From positions 1 to 64,000 of the forward strand of contig NZ_JBFAKK010000012.1 of NCBI RefSeq assembly GCF_040655735.1: a stretch of DNA of 64,000 bases, written 5' to 3'. Below the pieces are notes generated by a model. It was not told the origin of the DNA and ran no database searches. It was given only the letters and a program-made list of their open reading frames with translations. The position numbers and the translations under genes were made by a program. The first letter of the stretch is position 1. Each line of letters starts with the position of its first letter. Below, one piece after another: positions 16,433 through 25,292 of this stretch. Source of the stretch: Phytomonospora sp040655735. Lineage in GTDB: Bacteria > Actinomycetota > Actinomycetes > Mycobacteriales > Micromonosporaceae.

Positions 16433-17545
16433 TCACCCCTGCAAAGGCGCCCCACGCAGCTGCATGAACGCACCCGGGTCGGTCGCCCCCGACGAACTCG
16501 TGTCGTTGTTGAGGTGCACCTCGAAGTGCAGGTGCGGCCCCGAGGAGTTGCCCGAGGTGCCGACGATGCCGATGGGCTGCCCCGCGACGACCTTCTGCCC
16601 CACGAACACGTCGGGCTGCTTGACCATGTGGCAGTAGCGCGTCACCACACCGGCAGCGTGCGTGATCTCCACATACCAACCGCAGCCCATGATCGACGGC
16701 GAACCGTCCACGTCGCACGAGTACGCCCCGCCGCCGGGGTAGGAGGCGTTGCACATCATCAGCGACACCACACCGGCCGACGCCGCGTGGATGACCGTCC
16801 CGCGCGGCGAACCGAGGTCGACACCGTCGTGGGTGGGACGCTCGGCGGTCCGGTAGCCCGAAACGATGCCCTCCTGGACGGGGGCGGTCCAGCCCGAGGC
16901 CGAGATCTCGCCGACGTTGGCGCAGGTCCCGGCGTTGGCGCCGACGGCCGCGCGAGCGGCACCGTCGGTGAGAACGTTGACGACGTCGGTCGCCAGCGGC
17001 TCCCACTTGGCGTAGGCGTCGGGGAAGGCCGAGACCTGGACCCGTTGCGCGGCAATGGTCAGCGGCAACTTCTCCCAGCCCTCGATCGTCTTGAGCTTGC
17101 CGTAGAACCGCCCCGCCGAGTACTCCGGATCCAGGATCTGCGCGGGCGTGCCCCAGCCCATGCTCGGCCGCTGCTGGAACAACCCGAGCGAGTCGTGGTC
17201 GTTGGCGTCGCCGAGGTGGCCGTAGTTGTGCAGCGTCGACTCCTGCATCGCCGTGGCGATCGCGATCACCCAGCCGCGCGGCGGAATCTGCTTGTCCTGC
17301 CCCACCTTGATGATCACCGCGGCGTGGTAGCGCTGCTCCTCGTTGAGATTGCCGACCGAGGGCAGCTCACCGTCCACATTGATCGCATTCGTGGTGCCGC
17401 AACCGACCAGGTTGATCGCATCCGAATCGGGCTGACCCGAGAAGAACGTGAACACCAGGGTTCCCGCGCAGCACAGGACCAGGGTCGTCGCGCTCGCCAC
17501 CCAGGCGATGACGCGTCCCCGTCGGCGCACGGATCCCGCTGGCAT
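16433..17545 (-). CDS. Membrane-anchored peptidoglycan hydrolase (lysozyme-like + M23), VirB1-like role
   Basis: A 370-residue protein with one N-terminal membrane helix (VIAWVASATTLVLCCAGTLV). Next comes a lysozyme-like domain (~residues 50-190: AIATAMQESTLHNYGHLGD, HDSLGLFQQRPSMGWG), then an M23 metallopeptidase domain with zinc ligands in THDGVDLGS and GPHLHFEV. It should open the wall locally, the job of VirB1/bifunctional hydrolases in Gram-positive type IV secretion. The ATG at 17545 shares its A with the stop of the upstream gene, so translation is coupled. Last gene of the secretion operon. Confidence 0.85.
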   Translation of the reverse strand: MPAGSVRRRGRVIAWVASATTLVLCCAGTLVFTFFSGQPDSDAINLVGCGTTNAINVDGELPSVGNLNEEQRYHAAVIIKVGQDKQIPPRGWVIAIATAMQESTLHNYGHLGDANDHDSLGLFQQRPSMGWGTPAQILDPEYSAGRFYGKLKTIEGWEKLPLTIAAQRVQVSAFPDAYAKWEPLATDVVNVLTDGAARAAVGANAGTCANVGEISASGWTAPVQEGIVSGYRTAERPTHDGVDLGSPRGTVIHAASAGVVSLMMCNASYPGGGAYSCDVDGSPSIMGCGWYVEITHAAGVVTRYCHMVKQPDVFVGQKVVAGQPIGIVGTSGNSSGPHLHFEVHLNNDTSSSGATDPGAFMQLRGAPLQG

Positions 17546-18084
17546 CAGCCTCGCTCCCAGTCGATGCCGCTGACCAGCCACTGTCCATTGGTGACCGTCA
17601 GACTCAATCGCAGTGTGCCACCAACAGCGCTCACTGTCACCTCCGCGAGGTCGCCTCGCTGAAACGACAGCTCCGGCTCACCCAGGAGTTCGTTCGTGGG
17701 CACCGAGATCGGGTCGACGCCGGCGAGCTGGACTTTCAGCTCCTCGGTGGACAAAGGCCCCAGCGAGTCGTGCCATTTCTGGGCGCTTTTCCCGGGTTGT
17801 GCCCATTTCTGAGCGAAGTCACCGGCGACGGAGAGGAGGTCCTCGGCGCCTTCGGTGAGCGCCGGCTCCTGCGGAGCTGTCGGCAATCCGCTCGAATGGA
17901 CGACCCCGTCGTCGGGCACCTGCACCGGCGACGAGGTCTCGTCGCCGGCCACGTTGTTGCCCGCGCTCCCGCTGTCGCCGGGGCCGTTGATCGCCCGGCT
18001 GACGGTGAGCACCACGACGACGATCAGGACGATGGCGCCGACGATTCCGTAGCGGGTGAACAGCAGTCGGGTGATCCGGCGCAT
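17545..18084 (-). CDS. Bitopic membrane protein of the T4SS-like operon, possible VirB8/TcpC-like
   Basis: A 179-residue protein: short basic N-terminus, one transmembrane helix (YGIVGAIVLIVVVVLTVSRA), a flexible linker rich in Gly, Ser and Pro, then a ~100-residue exported domain. The domain has a helix with DFAQKWAQ and ends in strands finishing NGQWLVSGIDWE. Small size, single helix, and an NTF2-like-looking domain with a terminal Trp strand are features of VirB8/TcpC channel proteins; the assignment is my inference from layout and operon position. It overlaps the wall-hydrolase gene by one base. Confidence 0.6.
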   Translation of the reverse strand: MRRITRLLFTRYGIVGAIVLIVVVVLTVSRAINGPGDSGSAGNNVAGDETSSPVQVPDDGVVHSSGLPTAPQEPALTEGAEDLLSVAGDFAQKWAQPGKSAQKWHDSLGPLSTEELKVQLAGVDPISVPTNELLGEPELSFQRGDLAEVTVSAVGGTLRLSLTVTNGQWLVSGIDWERG

Positions 18085-18114
18085 GCGAGGTCCTGCTCTT
18101 CGATCGGGGTGGGT

Positions 18115-19908
18115 CTAGTCGGGCCGCGAGCCCGAGTAGGTGTGCGGTCTGTCCGCCGGCTCGTAGTTGGTCACGGTCGAGGACGTGCGGGCACCCGACG
18201 GCCGGTACACGGCCACTCCGGGTCCGCCGCCGGCTCGCGGTGTGGGCGTGGGATCTCGGCGCACCTCGGGCCGGTCGGAACTGCTCGACCCGGACTCTTC
18301 GACGGCATCGGCGCGCGACTCCTCGGCCCGCGTCTCGGGCCGTTCCTCGCGCGCGGTGATGGCGCCGCGCGAACCGCCGCGCTCGATGATCTTGACGTGC
18401 TCCTCTTTCTTCTTGCTGCTGCCCCAGAACGAGTCGCTCATGGAACCGCCGCCGCCGAGCGAGAGCATGCGCCGGTATGGGCGCAGCAGCATCCACGCCG
18501 CCGCGCCGGTCAGGGCGATGAGCAGGATCTGCAGCCACGGAGCCAGTGCGCTGGAGAGGATCTGGTCGACGGCGAACAGATACACCGCGGCCGCGACCCC
18601 GAAGACGATCACGTTGATGACCGCCGACAGCACGATGTTGATCAGCCGTTTGAACCCGCCGCCGGCCGGCCGCAGGATCGCGATGGTGCCGATGATCGGC
18701 AGGGCGATGATCGCCCAGCGGATCAGCAGGAAGCCGAGAATGATCAGGATGCTGGCGGTGATGTCGAACAGCGCGAACAACAGTGCCGACAGGATCGCCA
18801 GGAAGCCGGCTCCGACACGCTCCCAGCCGCGCACGCCCTGAAGGTGCTCGTACTCCTCGGGATAGGAGCGCTGGATCTCACCGGCGATGGCGCGCCAGCG
18901 GGCCGCCTTCTCCTCGGCGAGCGTCGTGCGGCGGGAGGGGTCGGCGCGGACCTCTTCGATCTCCTGCCAGCTGAAGGCCGTCGTCTCGTAGAGCGCCTCG
19001 CCGTAGAACTTCGCCGCCTCGCTGTCGGCCGAGCCCAGCGTCGCCCGCAGCCAGTTGTTGTAGAGCAGGTTCTCCGTGACGGTGTCGGACGCCCGCACCG
19101 CCGCCGGCCGCTCGTCGACGCACGGCTCGGTGGCGTCGTCGCAGGCGCTCGGCGGCCCGACGGCGTTGTTCACCGTGGTCAGCGCGGTCGTCATGGCGCC
19201 GTCGGCGACCTGCGCCGACTCCGTCGGCCACTTCGCGACCGCCGTGACCAGCACGAGCATGAACACCGCCCAGCCGACGGTCGTCATCGCCGAGGACATC
19301 TCCGCCTGCCGCGAGCGCCAGATCAGGTAGAGGCCGACGACGCCGACGGTGATGATGCCGAAGACGCTGAAGACCTTCTCGTAGACCGCCTGCGTGGCCG
19401 TCTTGACGAGGTTGTCCGACCAGCTCCACGCGTCGGCGGGCTGCCAGGCCCACTCGCGCAGCGCGTTGGACGCGCCGGTGATGCCGGTGGCGATCATGAA
19501 CTCGCCGCCGGCGATGCTGTTGGCGCCGGTATAGCTGTCGACGGGTGTGCCGCCCAGGCAGCCGACGTCGTACAGCCTGGCCTGATAGCCGGCGTACCCG
19601 TAGGTGCTGTAGAAGCCCGCCTCGGTCTCGGTGGGGAGCTTGGGGTCGCTGGAGAACCAGCCCGCCAGGCCGGAGTCGGGCGCGCTGGGCGCCGGCGTCT
19701 CCTTGCAGGCGTCCTTGGGGACCGGTGGCAAAGCGTTGGCGCAGCCGACGGGATCCTCCTGCCAGACCGAGAGCGCGCACTTGCCGCTCGGGTCCTTGGG
19801 ATCCTCCTCCTCGGCTCCGGCGATCCCGGGCACGAACATCACCGCGAGCGCGGCGACGCCCACGGCGAGCACCGCCGCGGCGAGCTTGTGTTTACCGACG
19901 CGCCACAT
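18115..19908 (-). CDS. VirB6-like polytopic membrane protein of the T4SS-like operon
   Basis: A 597-residue protein with a signal-like first helix (LAAAVLAVGVAALAVMFVPG), an exported Cys-containing stretch of ~100 residues, two membrane segments (FGIITVGVVGLYLIW, VGWAVFMLVLVTAVA), another exported segment, and a cluster of about five hydrophobic helices (residues ~370-480). A charged, disordered cytoplasmic tail of ~110 residues follows. This is the layout of VirB6/TrbL channel components. The GGAGG ribosome site is 9 bases before the ATG at 19908; an ATG two codons upstream (19914) is the alternative. The start overlaps the end of the ATPase gene. Confidence 0.7.
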   Translation of the reverse strand: MWRVGKHKLAAAVLAVGVAALAVMFVPGIAGAEEEDPKDPSGKCALSVWQEDPVGCANALPPVPKDACKETPAPSAPDSGLAGWFSSDPKLPTETEAGFYSTYGYAGYQARLYDVGCLGGTPVDSYTGANSIAGGEFMIATGITGASNALREWAWQPADAWSWSDNLVKTATQAVYEKVFSVFGIITVGVVGLYLIWRSRQAEMSSAMTTVGWAVFMLVLVTAVAKWPTESAQVADGAMTTALTTVNNAVGPPSACDDATEPCVDERPAAVRASDTVTENLLYNNWLRATLGSADSEAAKFYGEALYETTAFSWQEIEEVRADPSRRTTLAEEKAARWRAIAGEIQRSYPEEYEHLQGVRGWERVGAGFLAILSALLFALFDITASILIILGFLLIRWAIIALPIIGTIAILRPAGGGFKRLINIVLSAVINVIVFGVAAAVYLFAVDQILSSALAPWLQILLIALTGAAAWMLLRPYRRMLSLGGGGSMSDSFWGSSKKKEEHVKIIERGGSRGAITAREERPETRAEESRADAVEESGSSSSDRPEVRRDPTPTPRAGGGPGVAVYRPSGARTSSTVTNYEPADRPHTYSGSRPD

Positions 19909-22900
19909 TCCCATCACCCTCCACCATGGACTTCGCGTGAGGTCCGCCGGCGGCGGCGCCACCGACCGGTCCGGGAACACCGGGAGTGGTGTCCAGGAAC
20001 TCCAGCAGGCGCGCGGCGTAGGAGATGTCGGCGCGGATCCGCTGGACCCGTCCGTCGACGTCGCGCATGATGAACTCCCGGTACGGCAACCTTTCCGCCG
20101 ATGATGCGTCCACAGAGGACAGTGCGGCAAGGGTTTGCTCGTATCCGACATCGGTGGGTACCCGCAGAAGGCGGAGGGCCTCCTGCGCGATTTCGGCGTC
20201 TTCGGCGATGCGGCCGACGAAGACGGTGGAGACCAGGTTCTGTACGTCGAGGCCGAGGATGTCCTTGGGGTTCTGGGAGGCGACCAGGGCGGCGAGGTTC
20301 CACTTTCGGGAGTCGCGCGCGAGGCGCACGAGGAAGGAGCGCCCGGAGCGCCAGCCCTCCATGAAGTGGGCCTCGTCGAGGCCGACGAGCTTGCGGCGGT
20401 TGATGTCGCCGCCGTAGCAGCGTCGGACGGCAAGGCGGTGCGCGGTGTGCAGCATCGGCAGGGCGAGGGCTTCCTCGGCCGACCAGTACTCGCGCTCGAT
20501 CTTGAGGTCGGGCAGGCGCAGCCCGGCCATGGTGATGACGGTCAGGGCGGCCTCGTCGCCGAGCGTGTCGGGCGGCGGGGAGCCGAAGAACAGCATCGCC
20601 AGCGGCATCTCGGCGGTGTCGAGGAGCAGCGCGGCCAGTTCGGCGCCCTCGTCGCCTTCGTCCTGGAGGACGTCGACGACGTCTTCGAGGGTGCTGGTCT
20701 CCTCGGCCGGGACGGCCCGCGCGGCGTGCCGCAGGAGCCGGGCTGTTCCCGCCTCACGCGCGACCTGGGGCGGTACGAGCATCGAGCAGATGTCCTGGAC
20801 GAGCATGCGCCGCTCGGCGCGCGCGTTGGACACCGCGATCTCGAAGTCGCGGTCGGCCTCCGGGCCCTCGCCCCAGTGCTCGCGGCGGGGCGTGGGGATC
20901 AGCGCGTAGGGCGCCAGGGTCCCCGACTGCTGGCCGGTGAGGTTGATGACCCTCGCGTAGGGCTTGAGCTCGGGCATCTCGCACAGTCGCGCCAGCGGCC
21001 CGGACGGGTCGAGGAGCGTGACCTGGACGCCGCGGCGGGCGGCGAGGTAGCCGAGTGCGCCGAGCAATGTGGACTTACCACCGCCGGGCTCGGCGACGAA
21101 GACCGCCAGACCGGACCTTTCCCTTACCTCCATGGGGAAGTGGAGGTCGAGGAACACCGGACGCCGGCAGGTGCCCGACGTGCGGCCGATCAGGTCGCCG
21201 CGTCGATCGCCCACAGTGGACGCCGCCTGCGGCAGCGCCGCGGCGAACAACCGCACCGGCATGCGCCGCACGTATCCGGTGTTGGCGATCGGCTCGCCCG
21301 GAATGAACTCACGGGCCAGCCAGTCCTGGTTCTTCGGGTGCTGCAGGGAGATGCGCATCTCGCGGCCGTACATCTTGATCAGCCGCCGAGCGCGCTCCAG
21401 GCACTCCTCGCGCGAGGCCGCCGACACCGCGATCCGGTGCCAACCATGGATTCGGGAGGCGTCGGTGGGCAGACCGGTGGTCATCTCGTCGCCGACTCCC
21501 AGGGCACGCTGCGCCAGACGTTCCAGCTCCGGCGGCGCGTCCATCGAGTGCTCGTCGTAGTCGTGCTGCTGCGAACGGATCATCCGCAGCCGGTGCTCCA
21601 GGTTCCGGAAGGCCTCACCCGGACCGAGGACGTCGACCCGCGACGAGATCTCCATCGGCCACGGCAGTCGCTCGTGGAAGTGCAGCCACGGCTCGTGCCG
21701 CTCCGGGATCTCCAGCTCCTCCATGCGCCCGACGGTGAGGATCGCGGTGTGCGTCTCCTCGCCGGTCAGGCGGTTGACGAGCTTCACGGTCGACCCGTAC
21801 GGCGTCCGGTACCGCTCGATCTGCTCGGTCAGCGCCAGCAGATCGCCCGGCGCCCAACCGGTGTCCGACACCGGCGACAGCTCCTCCGGCGGTGAGGCGC
21901 CCAGCGCCACCGAGCGGTAGATCAGCCACTCCAGCTCGTGCGGCGTCACGCGCCGCCCGCGAACGCCGTAGGCGCCGAGGACCTCGTCGAACTGCTCGGT
22001 CATCCGGTCGAGACGACGGCGTTCGACGTCGAGCGTCCCGCGCCCGCGAAGCCGGTTGAAGCGCTCGCCGACGGTGTCGGCCAGCGTCCGGCGCGCGAAG
22101 CTGATCCCGAGGTAGGTCTGGCCCTCGGCGTGGCTCATGTCGTGCAGGTGCTGCTGGGCGGCGACGAGGTGGTCGGCCCAGCTGTTGGCTCCCGGGACGG
22201 TCGGCAGCGGTCGCGCGGTGTTGCGGTCGACCGTGCGCGCCCAGTCGGCGGCCGGGAAGGGCCGGTTGGTGCGGCGCAGGTGCAGCCGGAAGCCGGCCAT
22301 GCCCGAGTACTGCTCGGCGATCGCCGAGATCAGCGCCTCGCGCTCGGTGTCGGGCCGGAAGGCCCAGCGGACCTCGGGCAGCCGGTACCAGGCCGTCACC
22401 GAGATCGGCGTGAAGGTCAGGTGCCCGGCGATCTCGGTGAGCGCGAGCTCCTGCACCGGGCTGCGGTCCTTGAAGCGGGGCGGCTTCGACTGCCGGAACA
22501 GCTGCGCGCGCTTGGCCTCCTTCTCGGCCTGCTTCTGCTCCTTTTTGGACAGTGGGCGCGGTTCGGCCGGGCGCGTCCCGGGCGGCGCGGTGCGCAGCCT
22601 CGGGTCGTACTCCTGCTGCGGGACCGGCAGACGCTGCGGCATCGGTTCGAGCTGGCGTCCCGGCACGGCCGGGGGAGCGGCCTGCACGGGAGGGGCCGGG
22701 GGCTGCGCAAAGGGCGCGGCGGGCGGCCCGGGCGGCGGCGGCTTCATCACCGGCGGACGCGGCGGGGCGACCGGGCGGGCCGGCTCCTGGGTCCGCTGCT
22801 GGGCGACGGGCGGCGCCTGGCGCTCCGGCGCGCGCGGGGGCGCGGGCTTCTGCTCGGGCTGCTGGGCGGGCTGCCTGGCGGGCTGTTGGGCGGCCCGCTG

Positions 22901-23389
22901 CTCGGCCTGCGCCTGGCGGCGCTGCACCTCGCGGCCGCGCTGGTCGGCGCGACGCTGCTCTTCCCGGCCGCGCTGCTCGTTGCGCGCGGTCTGGACCTCG
23001 CGCTCCTTTTGCGCCTCGCTGCTCGGCTGCTCGGTCGCGCGGGCCTCCGAAGGACGCTCCGGGGGCCGCTGGGAGGGCTCCTCGGCGACCATGGGCACGC
23101 GCGGGCCGAACACGGCGTCGGCGATGGCGGTGTCGAGCGGCTCGGTCGGCCAGTCCGGGCGCCTCGTGCGCTCGCGCGGAGGCGGAGGGGGCGTCACGGC
23201 GCCCGCGGGGCGCGGGGGCACCGGCTGCGGCGGCTCCTCACCGTCGAGGGCCTCGGCGATCCGCGAGTCCTTCTCGGTGCCCTCCCCGCGCGGCTTCTTC
23301 GGCGCGCGGAAGACCGCGATGGGACCCTTCTGTCCCTGCGGGGAGCCGTTGCCGGACCGCTCGTCGTCGGGGCGTTGGGGTTCAGTCAC
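19892..23389 (-). CDS. VirB4/TraC-type ATPase of a T4SS-like apparatus
   Basis: An 1165-residue ATPase. Residues ~1-300 form a low-complexity extension rich in Pro, Arg, Gln and Glu, unusual for VirB4. A middle region (~310-740) corresponds to the VirB4 N-terminal domain. The motor domain has Walker A at about residue 768 (EPGGGKSTLLGAL) and Walker B near 1003 (KLVGLDEAHFM), followed by the Gln/Asn motif ALVASQNPKD. VirB4 proteins power pilus or channel assembly at the inner membrane. The start overlaps the VirB3-like gene by 4 bases and the end overlaps the VirB6-like gene, so the operon is tightly coupled. Confidence 0.88.
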   Translation of the reverse strand: MTEPQRPDDERSGNGSPQGQKGPIAVFRAPKKPRGEGTEKDSRIAEALDGEEPPQPVPPRPAGAVTPPPPPRERTRRPDWPTEPLDTAIADAVFGPRVPMVAEEPSQRPPERPSEARATEQPSSEAQKEREVQTARNEQRGREEQRRADQRGREVQRRQAQAEQRAAQQPARQPAQQPEQKPAPPRAPERQAPPVAQQRTQEPARPVAPPRPPVMKPPPPGPPAAPFAQPPAPPVQAAPPAVPGRQLEPMPQRLPVPQQEYDPRLRTAPPGTRPAEPRPLSKKEQKQAEKEAKRAQLFRQSKPPRFKDRSPVQELALTEIAGHLTFTPISVTAWYRLPEVRWAFRPDTEREALISAIAEQYSGMAGFRLHLRRTNRPFPAADWARTVDRNTARPLPTVPGANSWADHLVAAQQHLHDMSHAEGQTYLGISFARRTLADTVGERFNRLRGRGTLDVERRRLDRMTEQFDEVLGAYGVRGRRVTPHELEWLIYRSVALGASPPEELSPVSDTGWAPGDLLALTEQIERYRTPYGSTVKLVNRLTGEETHTAILTVGRMEELEIPERHEPWLHFHERLPWPMEISSRVDVLGPGEAFRNLEHRLRMIRSQQHDYDEHSMDAPPELERLAQRALGVGDEMTTGLPTDASRIHGWHRIAVSAASREECLERARRLIKMYGREMRISLQHPKNQDWLAREFIPGEPIANTGYVRRMPVRLFAAALPQAASTVGDRRGDLIGRTSGTCRRPVFLDLHFPMEVRERSGLAVFVAEPGGGKSTLLGALGYLAARRGVQVTLLDPSGPLARLCEMPELKPYARVINLTGQQSGTLAPYALIPTPRREHWGEGPEADRDFEIAVSNARAERRMLVQDICSMLVPPQVAREAGTARLLRHAARAVPAEETSTLEDVVDVLQDEGDEGAELAALLLDTAEMPLAMLFFGSPPPDTLGDEAALTVITMAGLRLPDLKIEREYWSAEEALALPMLHTAHRLAVRRCYGGDINRRKLVGLDEAHFMEGWRSGRSFLVRLARDSRKWNLAALVASQNPKDILGLDVQNLVSTVFVGRIAEDAEIAQEALRLLRVPTDVGYEQTLAALSSVDASSAERLPYREFIMRDVDGRVQRIRADISYAARLLEFLDTTPGVPGPVGGAAAGGPHAKSMVEGDGNVARR

Positions 23390-23754
23390 TGGACAACCTC
23401 ACGGATGCGCACGGCACGCGCGACGAGGCGCTGGTCGCGCTGTTCTTGATTCGGTTCCCGGGTCGAGCGCCAGTCGGTGACGACCGTGCGCAGCACCGCC
23501 CTGGCAGGGCGGTCGGGATCGACGTTGCGGAAGATCAGCGAGGTGGTCACCATGGCCAGCGCGATCTCCCAGGCTGGAAAGAGATTCACGTCCTGGAAGA
23601 AGGCCCAGTACAAGAACATGTAGAGGGCGAGGCACGCCGCGAACACTCCATATTGTGCGTACGGCAGGTGAATGGGCAGCGTGTATCCAGGCGGCCCCAG
23701 GTAGAGCAGCCGCGCACGATAGATGTCATCGTCCGTACGTAGCCTCAATGCCAA
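23386..23754 (-). CDS. VirB3/PrgI-like small membrane protein
   Basis: A 122-residue protein with two adjacent hydrophobic segments (YAQYGVFAACLALYMFLYWAFF and PAWEIALAMVTTSLIF), a soluble N-terminus and a basic cytoplasmic C-terminus. Size, topology and position directly before the VirB4 gene (4-base ATGA overlap) match VirB3, or PrgI in Gram-positive systems, which anchors VirB4 to the membrane. The identification relies on these features rather than a diagnostic motif. Confidence 0.72.
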   Translation of the reverse strand: MALRLRTDDDIYRARLLYLGPPGYTLPIHLPYAQYGVFAACLALYMFLYWAFFQDVNLFPAWEIALAMVTTSLIFRNVDPDRPARAVLRTVVTDWRSTREPNQEQRDQRLVARAVRIREVVQ

Positions 23755-23835
23755 CTCCTGCCGTCGTTCCCAAGGTCCGCGTCCTTCCCAAACGCGTACC
23801 CCGTCGACGCCCTGCGGCGCCGCTCGCTGAGCCTT

Positions 23836-24111
23836 CTAGTCGGTGAAGAACAGGTCGACGAGGGTTCCACCGAGGAACACCAGCGTGACCGCTCCGGCGA
23901 TGAAGGCCAGGCCGACGATCGCGATCGCCGACGATGTCATGACCTTGGAGATCTCTCCCTTGTTCGCGCGGCCGATGAAGATCAGCCCCAGCACGCCCAG
24001 CAGGATCGGGGCGATCTTGCTGAGGAAGAAGTCGATGACTCCCTTGGTGTTGATGTCCGCCTCAGCCCCGGCGAGCATCGGCGCGATGTCGTGCAGTGCC
24101 GTCCTCAGCAT
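23836..24111 (-). CDS. VirB2/TrbC-like pilin or channel subunit
   Basis: A 91-residue protein with two transmembrane helices (KIAPILLGVLGLIFIGRAN and SSAIAIVGLAFIAGAVTLVFLG) joined by a short charged loop (KGEISKVM) and an N-terminal segment that could be processed. This is the general form of VirB2/TrbC pilins. It is the first gene of the leftward secretion operon. The 81-base gap to the next gene shows no terminator. Divergent gene at 24355. Confidence 0.68.
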   Translation of the reverse strand: MLRTALHDIAPMLAGAEADINTKGVIDFFLSKIAPILLGVLGLIFIGRANKGEISKVMTSSAIAIVGLAFIAGAVTLVFLGGTLVDLFFTD

Positions 24112-24354
24112 CGGTCCGCGCCTCCTTCGATCTCTCGCGCCTGGTCAAGTTGCACGTGAACCTCACAATATGGTGGTCCGCCGTGACGATGGGTTTCATT
24201 ACGCATGGCGAAACGCTCCACAATCACCGCTCTGTCGTATATCGGACTGTACGTGGCCCAGGTGTCGTGAGTGGAGCATCGGGGCCGCTCGGAGTTTCGC
24301 GACGGGCGGGATCGGTGTTCATCGCATAGCCTCGAAGTTCGAGGAGGTGCACCG

Positions 24355-25128
24355 ATGGAACGGACAGTGATCCTGGCCGGCGCGCTGGTCGTCGTGGGCA
24401 TAGTCCTGACGGGTCTTTCCGCGGTGCAGCTCGGCATAGCCCGGGCCTCCGCGAAATGGCCTTCGGCCCGCCGCCCCAAGATGGGCCGGGGACCGGCGCT
24501 CGCCGGCATCGTCGCCGGCACGATCTTCATCGGCGCCGCGGGCGCCGCCGCCGCGACCCTCGCCCCCACCGAAGGCCTCATGTGGATCTTCGGGGTGGTG
24601 GGCGCGGGCGTGCTCCTGTGTGCGATCGCGGCCGGCATCGCCGTCCGCCTCGCCTCCCAGGTCGAGCTTAAAGCCCTCATCTCAACGCCATCTCCCGCGT
24701 ACATCGCGATCACACCCCGTGGGGAGTCTCCTCCCATGATCGCAGGACGCAGTGACATTGTGGCTGCGCCACAAGCCCAGCCTGCCACTACTTCCATCAC
24801 GGGTGCCACCAACGAGCCCTCTCCAACGGCTACCGGGCCCCACAATACGTCCCTGCCCACCTCCTCGATCCCTTACGCGTCAACCTCTCGCGATCGGATC
24901 CGGCCCTGGGACGAGCCTGAACTGGCGATCCCCGCCGACGCCGAACCGGGGTGGGTGTACCAGGACGCCGATGGGAATTTCCTGCTGGTGATCGACATCG
25001 ACACGCCCGAGGACGAGGGGCGGCGGCTGGTGAGGCTGGCGGACTTCGCGCTGGCGCCGTACGGGTCGGTGCGGGAGCCGTTGAGGCTGGCGGGGTCGAT
25101 CGAGATCAGCGTGTGGCCGATGGACTAG
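24355..25128 (+). CDS. Three-helix membrane protein next to the T4SS-like operon
   Basis: A 257-residue protein with three predicted membrane helices in the first ~105 residues (VILAGALVVVGIVLTGLSAV; LAGIVAGTIFIGAAGAAAA; MWIFGVVGAGVLLCAIAAGI). A Ser/Thr/Pro-rich linker follows, then a small acidic C-terminal domain (GWVYQDADGNFLLVIDIDTPEDEGRRLVRLADF). No known family recognised. The ATG at 24355 is preceded by GAGGAGG at good distance. Its TAG stop lies within the CTAG terminus of a foldback element. It is divergent from the VirB2-like gene and may be an accessory part of the system, which is a guess from position. Confidence 0.65.
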   Translation: MERTVILAGALVVVGIVLTGLSAVQLGIARASAKWPSARRPKMGRGPALAGIVAGTIFIGAAGAAAATLAPTEGLMWIFGVVGAGVLLCAIAAGIAVRLASQVELKALISTPSPAYIAITPRGESPPMIAGRSDIVAAPQAQPATTSITGATNEPSPTATGPHNTSLPTSSIPYASTSRDRIRPWDEPELAIPADAEPGWVYQDADGNFLLVIDIDTPEDEGRRLVRLADFALAPYGSVREPLRLAGSIEISVWPMD

Positions 25129-25292
25129 GGCGTGTCCTGGTGATCACTGCGGGGCTGCGGCGGACTCGTTTTCCCCCTGGCGGCACCGTTCTTTCGCCCA
25201 GGTACAACACCGGTACCAGGGCGAAAGAACGGCTTGCCAGAAGAAAAACGAGCCCCGCCTCGCACCCACAAGACCACCAGGACACACCCTAG
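25125..25292. repeat. 168-bp foldback element at a stop codon, copy 1
   Basis: Intact copy bounded by CTAG at 25125-25128 and 25289-25292. The terminal repeats CTAGGGCGTGTCC / GGACACACCCTAG differ by one base. The two arms are complementary over most of their length, and the central part TTCTTTCGCCC ... GGGCGAAAGAA forms a hairpin, so the whole unit can fold on itself. It is almost identical to 2193-2360. The left CTAG contains the TAG stop of the upstream gene, so insertion left the protein intact. No coding capacity; a MITE depending on a transposase elsewhere. Confidence 0.8.

Noticed and set aside
17770..20070. Long rightward open frame across the secretion operon
   Set aside because: It is the antisense shadow of the VirB6- and VirB8-like genes; composition is Arg/Asp/Gly-rich with no domain, whereas the leftward frames have membrane helices and good ribosome sites.
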